Shown here: piece by piece, positions 22,523 through 33,476 of the stretch | Position numbering within the stretch: the stretch's first letter is position 1 | How the letters are laid out: the number at the start of each line of letters is the position of its first letter | Made by a program: the position numbers and the translations under genes | Notes under the pieces: generated by a model | Databases searched by the model: none | What the model was told of the DNA's origin: nothing | Seen by the model: only the letters and a program-made list of their open reading frames with translations | Assembly: GCF_910592395.1 (NCBI RefSeq) | Contig: NC_088311.1 | Location: 11,286,501 to 11,350,500, forward strand | Source of the DNA: Lineus longissimus | Taxonomy: Eukaryota; Nemertea; Pilidiophora; Heteronemertea; Lineidae | Length of the DNA stretch: 64,000 bases | Direction of reading: 5' to 3'

Positions 22523-25395
22523 GACGTGACACTATTATCCGTCTTGGAATGCAGATTGATGGTCGGTTAATGAAGATAAACGTCAATCAGTTGGATTCGG
22601 TAAAGTCGAATCTGTTCAGCGGATCTCGGGATTACCTGCCTGCTAGTTTGCCAGAGGATTTGCGTTCTGAGTTTGCTCACCTGTTTAACCAGGTTTGGGT
22701 AAAGTTAAGGGATTCTCTCATAAAATCCGTGTGAAACCTGACGCTGTTCCAGCTCAAGCTGCGTTACGTGCGATACCGTTTGCTATTCGTGAGGAAGTTC
22801 ACAAGGAATTGGATCGTTGGGAAAAGGATGACATAGTTGAGAAGATCGATGCTTCAGAGTGGGTATCCCCACTTGTTGTTGTTCGTAAGAAAACTGGTAA
22901 TATTCGTCTTTGCGTTGACATGCGTGCGCCAAATAAGGAGATTGTCGTTGACAAGTTTCCTATTCCCAGCAATGATGAATTACGCGGTGAATTACGCGGT
23001 GCAAAATACTTTGCTCGTCTAGATCTAGCCAATGCTTACCACCAACTTGAACTTAATGAGGAAAGTCGTGACCTCACATGCTTTCTGACTCACCAAGGCC
23101 TTTACCGTTTCAAGCGCGTTCCATTTGGGCTTGCGTCCGCGCCCAGTGCTTTTCAGAAAATGATGAAGATCGCCTTACAAGGACTTGAAGGTCTACAGTC
23201 GTACTTCGATGACTTAGTAGTCTACGGCCGTACGTGGGAAGAATATCGCAGGAACTTGAAAGCTGTTCTTCGCCGATTAAGTGAACTAGGAATCAAGCTC
23301 AACCCGGCTAAGTGCGAGTTTGATTTAACGGAGATGGAATTCCTAGGTCACATGGTAACACCGGAAGGTATCAAACCTGCTCCTTCCAAATACCCGTGCA
23401 ATTCTGGACGCTCCTCCACCCAAGGATGCCACAACGTTGAAGTCGCTTTTAGGACTTGTTGGATTCTATAGTAAATTCTGCCCTGCCTTTGCTTCCAAAG
23501 TAGAGCCAGTGCGCAAGTTGCTTCGTGGAGATCAGAAGTTTGAATGGTCTGAGGACTGCCAGACTAGTTTCAAATGTATCAAGGAGGATATTGGGAACCA
23601 TATCACTCTGACCTTGTTTGATCCTGATCTTGACATTGTTGTTACAACAGATGCTAGTGGTTATGGACTCGGTGCCTACAGGAGTCAATACAAGAATGGT
23701 CTTGAACGTATTGTTACGTGTGCGTCACGTACGTTGACTGATTCTGAACGTAAATATGCAGTGGGAGAACGTGAAGCCCTTGCCTGTGTTTGGGTTTGTG
23801 AGAAATGGCATACATACCTACGGGGTAGACATTTCACTTTGCGTACTGATCATCAGGCCCTTACAACGCTCCTGTCATCCAAAGGTAATGGTCATAAGCC
23901 GATGCGTATCGCTCGTTGGAATGCTCGACTCTTACAGTACAATTACACAGTTGAGTATAAACCAGGTCGTGAAGTTTGCTTTGCCGATGCTCTCTCTAGA
24001 TTGCCACTAGAAGATACTACTGGTTTCGATATTGAGGATGAAGCCATTTGTTTGACATTCGAGGATGATACTGCGTGTGTTACTCTCACTGAAATAACTA
24101 CTGCTACGAATGACGATGAAACCTTGCAAAAGTGAATGGTTGGCCAGATAAACTGGATGCTGTGGACAAAGCTGTCCATGGTTTGTTCAGATTCCGAAAG
24201 GAGTTGTCTGTTTACAAGCAAAAGCTGTTGCGTGGAGATCGCGTTGTCGTACCGAAAGCGCTTACCGCACGAATCGTAGAAATTGCACACCAATGCCATC
24301 AGGGGATTGTTCGTACTAAGCAACGTTTACGTGGACTATACTGGTGGAACGGTATGGATATACAAGTGGAACAAGCGATCCACACGTGTACCACTTGTCA
24401 GATGAATGATAAAACTGCGTCTACTAGGCCTGCACCGATGCAGCCTGTTTCACTACCCAATAAACCATGGGAAAAACTTTCGATGGACATTGTAGGTCCG
24501 AATGATTGTGCACCACACTCAGAAAGGTTTGCTATCACTGTGCATGATTACTTCAGTAAATGGCCCGAAGCTGCACTTGTACCACGAGTTACCACTGACG
24601 TTGTCATTTCATTCCTTCAAGGAATATTTTCACGTGAAGGATACCCTCAAGAGATTGTTACCGATCATGGACCTCAGTTTGTGTCACATGTTTTGAAGAC
24701 TTCTGTGTGAGGAGAAATATCCGTCATACTACTTCAGCTATCTACCACCCACAAGCTAATGGTGCAGTTGAACGTTTCAATCAGACTTAAGGAAATACTA
24801 TTCAGCTTGCTACCAAAGAGAGAAAATCTCTTACCCTTGCTGTTCGTGAATCATTATGTGTATACCGTGCTACACCTCATGCGACGACGGGATTTTCACC
24901 GTCTGAACTCCTTCATGGTCGGCGTATGGTAACAGGATTGGACATTCCAGGTCTGCATGTTGTCAAACCCTTGAAACCGATTGATTCTGTTCGCAATCGT
25001 GTCCGACATAACCAAGCAAAATCTAAGGCTTATGCTGACAAGCTTCGTACAGCGATTTAGAAGTTGGAGACCATGTCCGTGTCAAAATTCCAAGACATGT
25101 CCGTAAAGGATTTTCTAAGTATTCTGACCCAGTGCGTATCACTGCCGTCAAAGGTCCAGCGACTTTTCAAACAGAGGATGGAAAGGTGTGGAATAAGGAA
25201 CTGTTGTCTCGCTACCGTGCTCCAGTGTTGCCACCAAAGGACAATACAAAGATATCAGTGGATGATGTTGACTTTGATCATTGTGATAACCCAGATGTTC
25301 CTGAACTTGTTGCGCCCTATGAACCTCCGCCTGCCAGGCCTGTGCGAAATCGTGTTAGACCAGCCTGGTATAGAGATTACATTGTCGCTCATTAG
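22523..25395 (+). pseudogene. Gypsy Pol remnant (RT, RNase H, integrase)
   Basis: Pol is readable only by changing frame. The protease C-terminus and linker are at 22549-22734. Reverse transcriptase is at 22695-23380, with FFDDL-type YFDDLVVYG near 23200. RNase H is at 23437-24135, with TTDASGYGLGAY near 23645. The integrase zinc finger and core are at 24132-24710, with MDIVG and TDHGPQF. The integrase C-terminus is at 24720-25395. Stops occur near 24708, 24787 and 25058, with frameshifts near 22490, 22690, 23400, 24130, 24700 and 25070. No chromodomain was seen. This copy cannot make an intact Pol. Confidence 0.88.
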
Positions 25396-25610
25396 TTAGT
25401 GTTCTAAAATAGTGTGTGTTGATTATAGTTACCTTACTCTTAGTAATTGTGACATTGATAATTGAAGTACTAGTGACATTTCATAAGTGAGATTGTTAAG
25501 ATTGTGTGTTTTAGATAAGACTTTTGGACTTTTCCATACTTTTAATTTCACTTATAATAATTTGCAATATTCAGACAGTACGGCACTTCTTATTAACAGA
25601 AGGGGGAATA

Positions 25611-25784
25611 TGTCGTGTCTCGAAGTATTACTGTCGTCTGCTACAGCAGATGCAGCCACCTAGTTATGAATGATGTACTGGACTCTCCGGAGTCTGGAGA
25701 CGGGATGATGAGTAATTAAGAACATTGTTACAGTTTACAATACTTGCTTCTTTCATTGATGATTGCTACTGTTACGATACCACA
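25611..25784 (+). repeat. Gypsy 3' LTR
   Basis: 174 bp matching the 5' LTR, preceded by a purine tract at about 25599-25610 and followed by the target duplicate GAGTC. Confidence 0.93.
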
Positions 25785-27244
25785 GAGTCCTCTGAATTAA
25801 CCATTGGGGACAAGACTGTTGGTTACCCAATGAAAGACAATGACATTTACGAGTCCTCTGAATTAACCATTGGGGACAAGACTGTTGGTTACCCGATGAA
25901 CGACAATCATGATATTTACGAGTCTGCTGAATTAACCATTGGGGACAAGACTGTTGGGTACCCCATTAAAGACAATGATATTTACGAGTCCTCTGAATTA
26001 ACCATTGGGGACAAGACTGTTGGTTACCCGATGAAAGAAAATGATATTTACGAGTCATCTGAATTATCCATTGGGGACAAGACTGTTGGGTACCCAATGA
26101 AAGAAATGATATTTACGAGTCCTCTGAATTAACCATTTCGGACAAGACAGTTGGTTACCCGATGAAAGACAATGACATTTACGAGTCCTCTGAATTAACC
26201 ATTGGGGACAAGACTGTTGGGTACCCGATTAAAGACAATGATATTTACGAGTCCTCTGAATTAACCATTGGGGACAAGACTGTTGGGTACCCAATGAAAG
26301 AAAATGATATTTACGAGTCCTCTGAATTAACCATTTGGGACAAGACAGTTGATTACCCGATGAAAGACAATGACATTTACGAGTCCTCTGAATTAACCAT
26401 TGGGGACAAGACAGTTGGTTACCCGATGAAAGGCAATGATATTTACGAGTCCTTTGGATTAACCATTGGGGACAAGACTGTTGGTTACCCGATGAAAGGC
26501 AATGATATTTTCGAGTCCTCTGAATTAGCCATTGGGGACAAGACAGTTGGTTACCCGATGAAAGACAATGACATTTACGAGTCCTCTGAATTAACCATTT
26601 CGGACAAGACAGTTGGTTTCCCGATGAAAGACAATGATATTTACGAGTCCTCTGAATTAACCATTGGGGACAAGACTGTTGGTTACCCGATGAAAGACAA
26701 TGATATTTACGAGTCCTCTGGATTAATCATTGGGGACAGGACTGTTGGTTTTGCCGATGAAAGACAGTGATATTTACCACTCCTCTGAATTAGCCATTAG
26801 GGAAAAGACTGTTGGGTACCAAATGAAAGGCAATGATATTTACGAGTCCTCTGAATTAACCATTGGGGAAAAGACAGTTAGTTACCCGATGAAAGACAAT
26901 GATATTTACGAGTCCTCTGGATTAACCATTGGGGACAAGACTGTTGGTTACCCGATGAAAGACAATGATATTTACGAGTCCTCTGAATTAACCATTGGGG
27001 ACAAGACAGTTGGTTACCCGATGAAAGACAATGATATTTACGAGTCCTCTGAATTAACCATTGGGGACAAGACTGTTGGTTACCCGATGAAAGACAATGG
27101 TATTTACGAGTCCTCTGGATTAACCATTGGGGACAAGACTGTTGGTTACCCAATGAAAGACAATGGTATTTACGAGTCATCCAGTTCCGTTGTCGTCTCT
27201 GATGCACAACCGCTTGTGAATAAAGCCGATGAACCGGCCATCTA
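25785..27244 (+). pseudogene. 22-residue (66-bp) repeat ORF with unique C-terminus; lineage-specific repeat protein?
   Basis: About 21 direct 66-bp units encode a 22-residue repeat with consensus core SELTIGDKTVGYP followed by MKDNDIYES. Changes mostly keep the frame: one unit has a 3-bp insertion, and many differences are conservative. The array ends with about 20 non-repeat codons (SSSVVVSDAQPLVNKADE core) and TAA TAG at 27242-27247. A 1-base loss near 26105 and a compensating 1-base gain near 26748 break the frame between them; these are real decay or assembly error. Upstream units lie at 15192-15213 and 15853-15901, separated by two transposon insertions. I do not recognise the repeat. 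It may be a secreted or structural low-complexity protein, or a minisatellite that happens to be open. No signal peptide or upstream exon was identified. Confidence 0.6.
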
Positions 27245-27950
27245 ATAGATTACAAAATATGCATAATGTTCAAGCAGAATTGAGACCTGATGCGGACTTG
27301 AAAGGAGATTGTCCTCCAGTCGTTTAACTGACCGATGTCTCTGATTGTGCCTTTGTTTGCTCTCTGGGGTATTAGGAGCCATGAACTCCATTGGAGGGGA
27401 GGTCTTGCCTAAGAACTTTAGGTGGTGCGTGATACTTTGTATGGTTTGGGTTGTTATTGCATGCCTTACGCGTGCCATGTCGCAATGGTTGTTCCTGGCA
27501 TGCCTGGCAGGTCTTGCCTAACGAGTGCCATGTCACTGGCAAGTTTTGCCTTACGAATGCCATGTAACAAGTCAATGGTTGTTACTGGCGATGCATGTTA
27601 CTGTATGGTACTCTGTCTGCTGTATTATCTTACATGCTGGGCGGATGCATGTTACTCTATGGTACTCTGCTGTATAATCATCCTGTTGATTTTTTGTGAC
27701 ATTGTCTCCGTTGGTACATGATACTCCATCGGCTGATGTGATCTTACCAACCGGGGTAGTGTGTATAGATGATACTGCATCGGTTGTTGTAATCCGGCCA
27801 GTTGGGTTTTTTATCACGACATTATACTCTTGGTTCGGCTGAAGTACCCTCCCCTCTAGAGTGACTCAACCACTCTCTTGCATTACAATACAGTGGCCTC
27901 ATCGCCACCACGCGGGGCCTAATGGTATAGGCTACCGAAACATATTGTAA
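27245..27950. other. Spacer between repeat ORF and duplication copy 2
   Basis: No gene seen. It contains short local duplications (GCATGTTACTNTATGGTACTCTG at about 27592 and 27650; CTTGCCTAACGAGTGCCATGT-like at about 27465-27565). Confidence 0.5.
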
Positions 27951-28960
27951 TTGTCATGCATAACGTACAACGAAAATTTCATGGTTTGACAGGCTAGGAT
28001 AGGCCAATTTGGCTTTGAAAGCGTTCCTCCAAGATAACGTCTCGGAAAAAGTTATGAGCGTGTAGAAAGTACGGCTTAAAAAGGCTTAAAACTTTATTAC
28101 AGGTACGTGGCCTGACGTCATCACTATCGGCCGATTTCGTCCGGGACCCGAGGGTAGAGTCGGAGTGTCACGTCGTATTACGTCATGTTTGAAATGACAT
28201 GACGTGTTTGATTTCCCATCCCCTCATTGTCGGGTGAAGGCCTCTTAGTTCTGTTAATTTAGTTTGAAAAGAATTCATTTAAACCAACACGAACAAAAAC
28301 AGTATAATCGTCGGGAAACGCTCTCAATCGCTCATGTTGTTATAGACCTCAGGTTAATACATGTAATTTCTTCTCTCATCCAAATGGCCTTATTGGTATT
28401 TGCCGTTTTAAATCAAGCGGACACGCCAGGCTGAAGGAAATCGAGAGCTTGCACACGGCTCGTTATCCGCAATTACAAGTTTGCCCGTAGTAACGAAGGG
28501 TAACGACTGCTCTGACCCACCGGCCTGATTTCCTCACGATGACAAACACAATGTCCTATTCATGTTCCTTTCATTTACAGCATGTTAAATCGCGAACAAA
28601 AAAAAACCCTATGAAGCTTATCAAGCCAGTAAAGTTAATTGACGTAACTTGAGAGACTAATCGACCTGGTAGGTACGAAAAGCTTGGTCGTAAACAATTG
28701 CACTATCCGTCTTTGCCTGACCGGCTTCATTTGCGAAACGGGTCAAAAGAAACCGTCTTACCGGTTACTGATACACATAGCCAAATGAAGTCGGCTTGAC
28801 TAACCGTGCGGTGCGAAAGCTCGCTATTGATACGAATACGTCGTCACATTAGTTGGGGTTTTCTCAAGTCATTTTGTCTATACATTCCAACGTACACAGG
28901 TGTTTATCAGTATACGTATACCTTCAGCTAAAAGTTACGGATCTCTAACTCTCTATTACT

Positions 28961-29275
28961 GGTATGATCTCCAAATCACCGCGAATTGCTTTGAAAATGT
29001 CATTCCCTCATATATCCTTGAAAAGCGATGCCGGTCGTGTTGGGAATAAGAGAAACGAAATCACCAAAAGGGATATAACGAAAGACGCCAGACAGCGGAG
29101 AAGAATAGTTTGACCGGGTACATGTTGGTGGGCTACTTAGATCATAACGGCTAATAGCCTCTAAATAGATCTTGTAAAAGACTGTGGCTGGTTCACTTCC
29201 CGTGAGTGTGGAAGAATTTGAATACAACCTTCGATGCAAGTTTATGATTTTCTGTGTTTTTTTCCACCAGATCAA
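28961..29275 (-). pseudogene. Decayed duplicate of GPCR exon 1 (copy 2)
   Basis: Counterpart of 11431-11734, with the same degraded similarity to the TM2-TM3 coding stretch of the GPCR first exon, plus an extra 12 bases near 29225. Confidence 0.65.
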
Positions 29276-29380
29276 AGCACTAGGGTATATGATGAATTAC
29301 ATTTATGCACTCGAAATTACTACAACGTCACCAATCATAATCCGCGCTTAAGAGACGATTCTCATGCGGCAAATCTGGCT

Positions 29381-32300
29381 TTACTGCTTTGTCGAAATGT
29401 TGAGTAAAATAGACCGAAATTTCCTATTCGTCATCAAGTATATGAAGAAGTTCAGCGTCGAATCTAATGTGATTAGCAACAAACCTGCTTTGCGGATGGC
29501 CGAGCCGATACGCCAGTAGGCCTCACCAGCGGTTAAATCATCAGTAAATACCAGGGTCAAGATTCTGTCTAAACACGCCGGTATTTCACATATGAAAAAT
29601 AAAGTACAAATGCAGCCAGTCATGAGGGACAACTGATGTTGAGCCATCAGATTACTGTCGGAGGACCGGGAAAGCTTTTGTACACTACTAACTGATTTGA
29701 ACAGTGATCGTATTACAGCTATGTTTAAAATCAACAGTAAACCCAGTGGTGCTGCAAACATTATTGCTAAATAGACGATTTTATCCACCTCTTGTCCTAT
29801 TGGATGTTTTTTAATCCTTAGTGGGCCGTCAGGAGAACATGGGTTATTTGGCTCGCCTTCTCTTGTAAAATACATCCACCAATAACGCCAGACGTTGCAA
29901 CAGATGGCCAACACAATTAATAATATCATGGTCTTCTTGGCATTACCACGTGTTGAAATGGACTTTGCTTTTAAGGGGAAGATTAACTTCATGAATCTGG
30001 AAATAGGTATATACACGTATGAAATATAGAATACTGATGAGAACTTTGCCCACGTTTTGAAATGGACTCGGCTTTCGAGGGGAAGGTTGACTCCAAGAAT
30101 TTGGAGAAAAGTATCAACAAATACATTCAATCAAATCAAATCAAGTTGTCATTTCTAAGGCGCAACTTTCCAGGCAAGTGCGCCCTCTAATCTGTACTTA
30201 GTAGTACATCCCGTAAAGTTTTTACCTGTCTCCTGAATGTACATCATATGAGCTGCTTCGAATGTCATTGTTAAAGCGTATTTCCTAATCTGTACTAAGT
30301 AGTACATCCCGTAAAGTCTTTACCTGTCTCCTGAATGTATATCATATGAGCTGCTTCGAATGTCACTGTTAAAGCGTATTTCCTAATCTGTACTTAGTAG
30401 TACATCCCTTGAAGTTTTTACCTGTCTCCTGAATGTATATCATAATATGAGCTGCTTCGAATGTCACTGTTAAAGCGTATTTCCTAATCTGTACTTAGTA
30501 GTACATCCCGTGAAGTTTTTACCTAGCTGTCTCCTGAATGTATATCATATGAGCTGCTTCGAATGTCACTGTTAAAGCGTATTTCTTAATCTGTACTAAG
30601 TAGTACATCCCGTAAAGTCTTTACCTGTCTCCTGAATGTATATCATATGAGCTGCTTCGAATGTCACTGTTAAAGCGTATTTCCTAATCTGTACTCAGTA
30701 GTACATCCCGTAAAGTTTTTACCTGTCTCCTGAATGTATATCATATGACCTGCTTCGAATGTCACTGTTAAAGCGTATTTCCTATTGCAAATACAATGCT
30801 CTTCCCTCAACTCATAAGGTGTCAAAGCATCATCAAATCATACACAAGTTACATCTGACCACCACGAATTTTGCATCTTATCAAGGCTATACCCCGGCTA
30901 TGTTTAAAGGGAGTATAGACCATGAGGTGTTGGATGACAAGTTACTGAATGGAACCCTATTGCTGACCCTACAGGTCATATGTTCAGCAGGCCTAATCTA
31001 GCTAACTGATCTGCGCCTACTTATGAATAGGAAATGAGACGGTTCATTTTCACCGCCCGAGTATGGCTGGCGGGAGTGGACAAATATCTGAATTAAGGGT
31101 CGGGATAAATCAGATTTACACCACGACTATATTCATAATAGTAGACAGCCAATCAGAACCCCGCATTTCATGAATTATGGTGACCATTAAATCTGAATTA
31201 TACCACGACATAAATGAATCAACCCACGACTATAATCGTTTTAGACCCACGACTATATTCGTAACAGCAGACAGCCAATCAGAGAGCCGAATTTATGGAC
31301 GGAAGTGCGATTTATGGACGCCGGAAGTGCGATATATGCCGCACCATAAATAAAGCGATTGCCACTTTCTGATTGGTCTAATTATGCCACACCACAATTC
31401 CTATTCATGCCGTGGCATAATTCTGAATTCTGTCGCGGCACATTTCACGAGATCCGATGTTTTGATTGGTTGATTTATGGTGCACAACAATTCCTATTTA
31501 TGCCGTGGCATAATTCTGAATTTTGTCCACTCGCGCCAGCCATACCCGAGAAAATGTAAAAAGTAGGCTGAATGGTGTGCATGCGAAATCACCTTTACGG
31601 CGATTCCAATCTGTGAGCACTCCTGAAAAAGGCTCGGCGACCTCCAAACCTAACATTTTTTAACCTTGACTAAAGGAGGACCTGTAATTCAGATATCAGG
31701 GGCCTGCTGGTGAATAAAGTTTCAGCAGTTCGGACTGCTGTGCTGGCGCACACATTTTTGACACGTGTACGAATCACGATCGCGATATTCGGAGTTAAAA
31801 TATTAAATGTGTCTAGATCACATTGCCACTATAAGATATGAGTTTAGATGATTTCTACGTGGGCGGTTGACTACCTAGGGACCTATCGCCAAGCATGGTT
31901 AGAACATCTTTCAATAGATTACCTGTAGGCTTACAAAACAGACTATGACGCTGACACAAATTAGGATGCTCCTCCATAGTAATATAGTAATAATTCTCTT
32001 TTATACGCTCATACGAGGGGTCGGGGAGGGGGGGGGGGGGGATTCTTCTCATTATATGACTGGTTCTTACCTTTCCAGAGCAACCAGCACCATCATGTGA
32101 TTTCGCATCTCCAAACTGATGAAGTAAGGTATCTCGACTGGATAATACAAGTACGGTATGATCTCCAAATCTCCGTAAATTGCTTTGAAAATGTCGTCTC
32201 CTCTAATCATCCTTGAAATGAGATGCCGCATTGGGAATAAGACAAACGAAATTACCAACAGGGCCATGTCGGAATAAGCTAGACAGCGAAGAAGATAGAC

Positions 32301-32546
32301 GCCTTGTAGTTTGTCCGAGTTCATCTTGGTGAAGGTTTTGACGTTCAGTATATTCAGTATCACACCAATGAGGCTTACCGGCCCGATGCCACATACATAC
32401 ATGTAATGGGTATACTTGTTTCCAGGGATTGGGTCATCACAGGAAGCCGGGCCTCCGGCGTCCAAGGTGATCGCTGACTGTAACTCCATCTCAAAGAGGT
32501 TCGTCGCGGCCAATTTTACTACTCTTGAGGCAGTTGTGTTTTTCAA
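29381..32546 (-). CDS. FMRFamide-receptor-like rhodopsin-class GPCR, copy 2 (2 exons)
   Basis: Exon 1 is 32546-32071 and exon 2 is 29996-29381, with the same splice sites and phase 2 junction as copy 1, giving about 363 residues. It differs from copy 1 by only a handful of residues: Val to Met before TM3 (EMRN), Asp to Glu in the second extracellular loop (TREGEP), and Asp-Asp-Leu-Thr-Ala in place of Asp-Ala-Leu-Ile-Ser before TM7. All seven helices, the ERF motif and NFFIY are intact. The intron is larger (98-bp repeat with 6 units, plus a MITE). Both copies look translatable; whether both are expressed cannot be seen. Confidence 0.8.
30193..30785. repeat. 98-bp tandem repeat in GPCR intron, 6 units
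   Basis: Unit starts are near 30193, 30290, 30389, 30490, 30593 and 30691. One unit has a small internal insertion (ACCTAGCTGTCTCC). Confidence 0.9.
31062..31544. mobile_element. MITE present only in duplication copy 2
   Basis: Inverted ends TATGGCTGGCGGGAGTGGAC / GTCCACTCGCGCCAGCCATA, 483 bp, flanked by CCCGAG (31056-31061 and 31545-31550). Copy 1 keeps the empty site GCCCGAGAAAATG near 13287. Internal copies of CCACGACTATATTC and GACAGCCAATCAGA. No ORF. Confidence 0.85.
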
Positions 32547-33476
32547 CTCCTGGCAAAGGCTTGCCCTCCAAACTTAATATTCTTGAACCTTGGATCAATA
32601 AGGATGACCTGTGATTCAGATCTGACTCTACTAGTATGTGTGCAGTGCAGCCTATTTGTAGCTGATGAATTGAGTTTTACTGAAAAAAACGTGACTTCCA
32701 ACCGGAAGAACACGTCACGCGAAACTCGAAACTCAAATTGTATTGTTCGAAACGTGAAGCTTGCCGATATGAATATATCGCTTTTCAAGCGGAAACCACT
32801 CGGTTTTCACAGGCGTTGGACTGATTCCGATTTAAAACGAGTCATAGTTCACATTTAAAATCGAGTTCGAAATACATTAAAATACCAGCAAGATAAATCG
32901 GAACTGGGCCAATTTTTGTGCCAAGATAATGGTACTGCCACATGAAATACATCGGGGATTTACATAGGCAATTTAAGTCTAGGTGCGTTGAGATCAGTGA
33001 CTTATCACATTTCTTACTCATGAGGGTCGAAATGTACACAAAATTCATCCATTTTCTGCAGACGAGTTTCATCCGTGATAACTTGCTGTTCTCAACCTCC
33101 CTATTTACGGCCTAGCCTAGCGCTGGAAGATGCAAGTGAGCTATTTATACTCCTTCAGCGGGTGTACCGGTATATCAACATCCAACCCATACAGCCATTG
33201 TTATTGGTTCACCCGAATAAAATAAAGACGACACCCACAACTCAGTCGTCGACTCCACCACAGCGTTATTAAACCAGTATGAACCAATCCAGCTATTCAG
33301 TTGGCTCTACTACTAGCCGATGTCACAACACGACTTCAACCAATCAACACTGCTGACTGGTGAAATATGCCTGGACTGAAAATATGCGAACGTTGCCCCC
33401 ATCTTCAAAAAGGGAGATGAAAGCGATGGAGCCTATCATACTACCGCCCAGTATCACTGACATGCGTATGCCCCCA

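Larger units (their letters stand above)
15902..25784 (+). mobile_element. Gypsy-type LTR retrotransposon, full length with LTRs, coding region decayed
   Basis: The two LTRs (15902-16076 and 25611-25784) both run TGTCGTGTC...GATACCACA. They are flanked by a 5-bp target duplication GAGTC (15897-15901 and 25785-25789) lying within the 66-bp repeat. A likely primer-binding site (TGGCGACGAGGATG) starts near 16080, and a purine tract AGAAGGGGGAATA precedes the 3' LTR. Gag and Pol have several frameshifts and stops. 5.0 kb of the 9.9-kb length is a DNA transposon inserted in gag. Confidence 0.92.
27951..33476. repeat. Segmental duplication, copy 2
   Basis: Direct duplicate of 10427-15204 in the same order and orientation. 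It is longer because of a 483-bp MITE (31062-31544), two more 98-bp repeat units and about 140 bp around 31800-31980. Confidence 0.9.

Noticed and set aside
25785-27190. 66-bp direct repeats looking like a CRISPR or regulatory array
   Set aside because: Units are contiguous with no unique spacers, the DNA is animal, and the repeat is open in one frame to a unique C-terminus.
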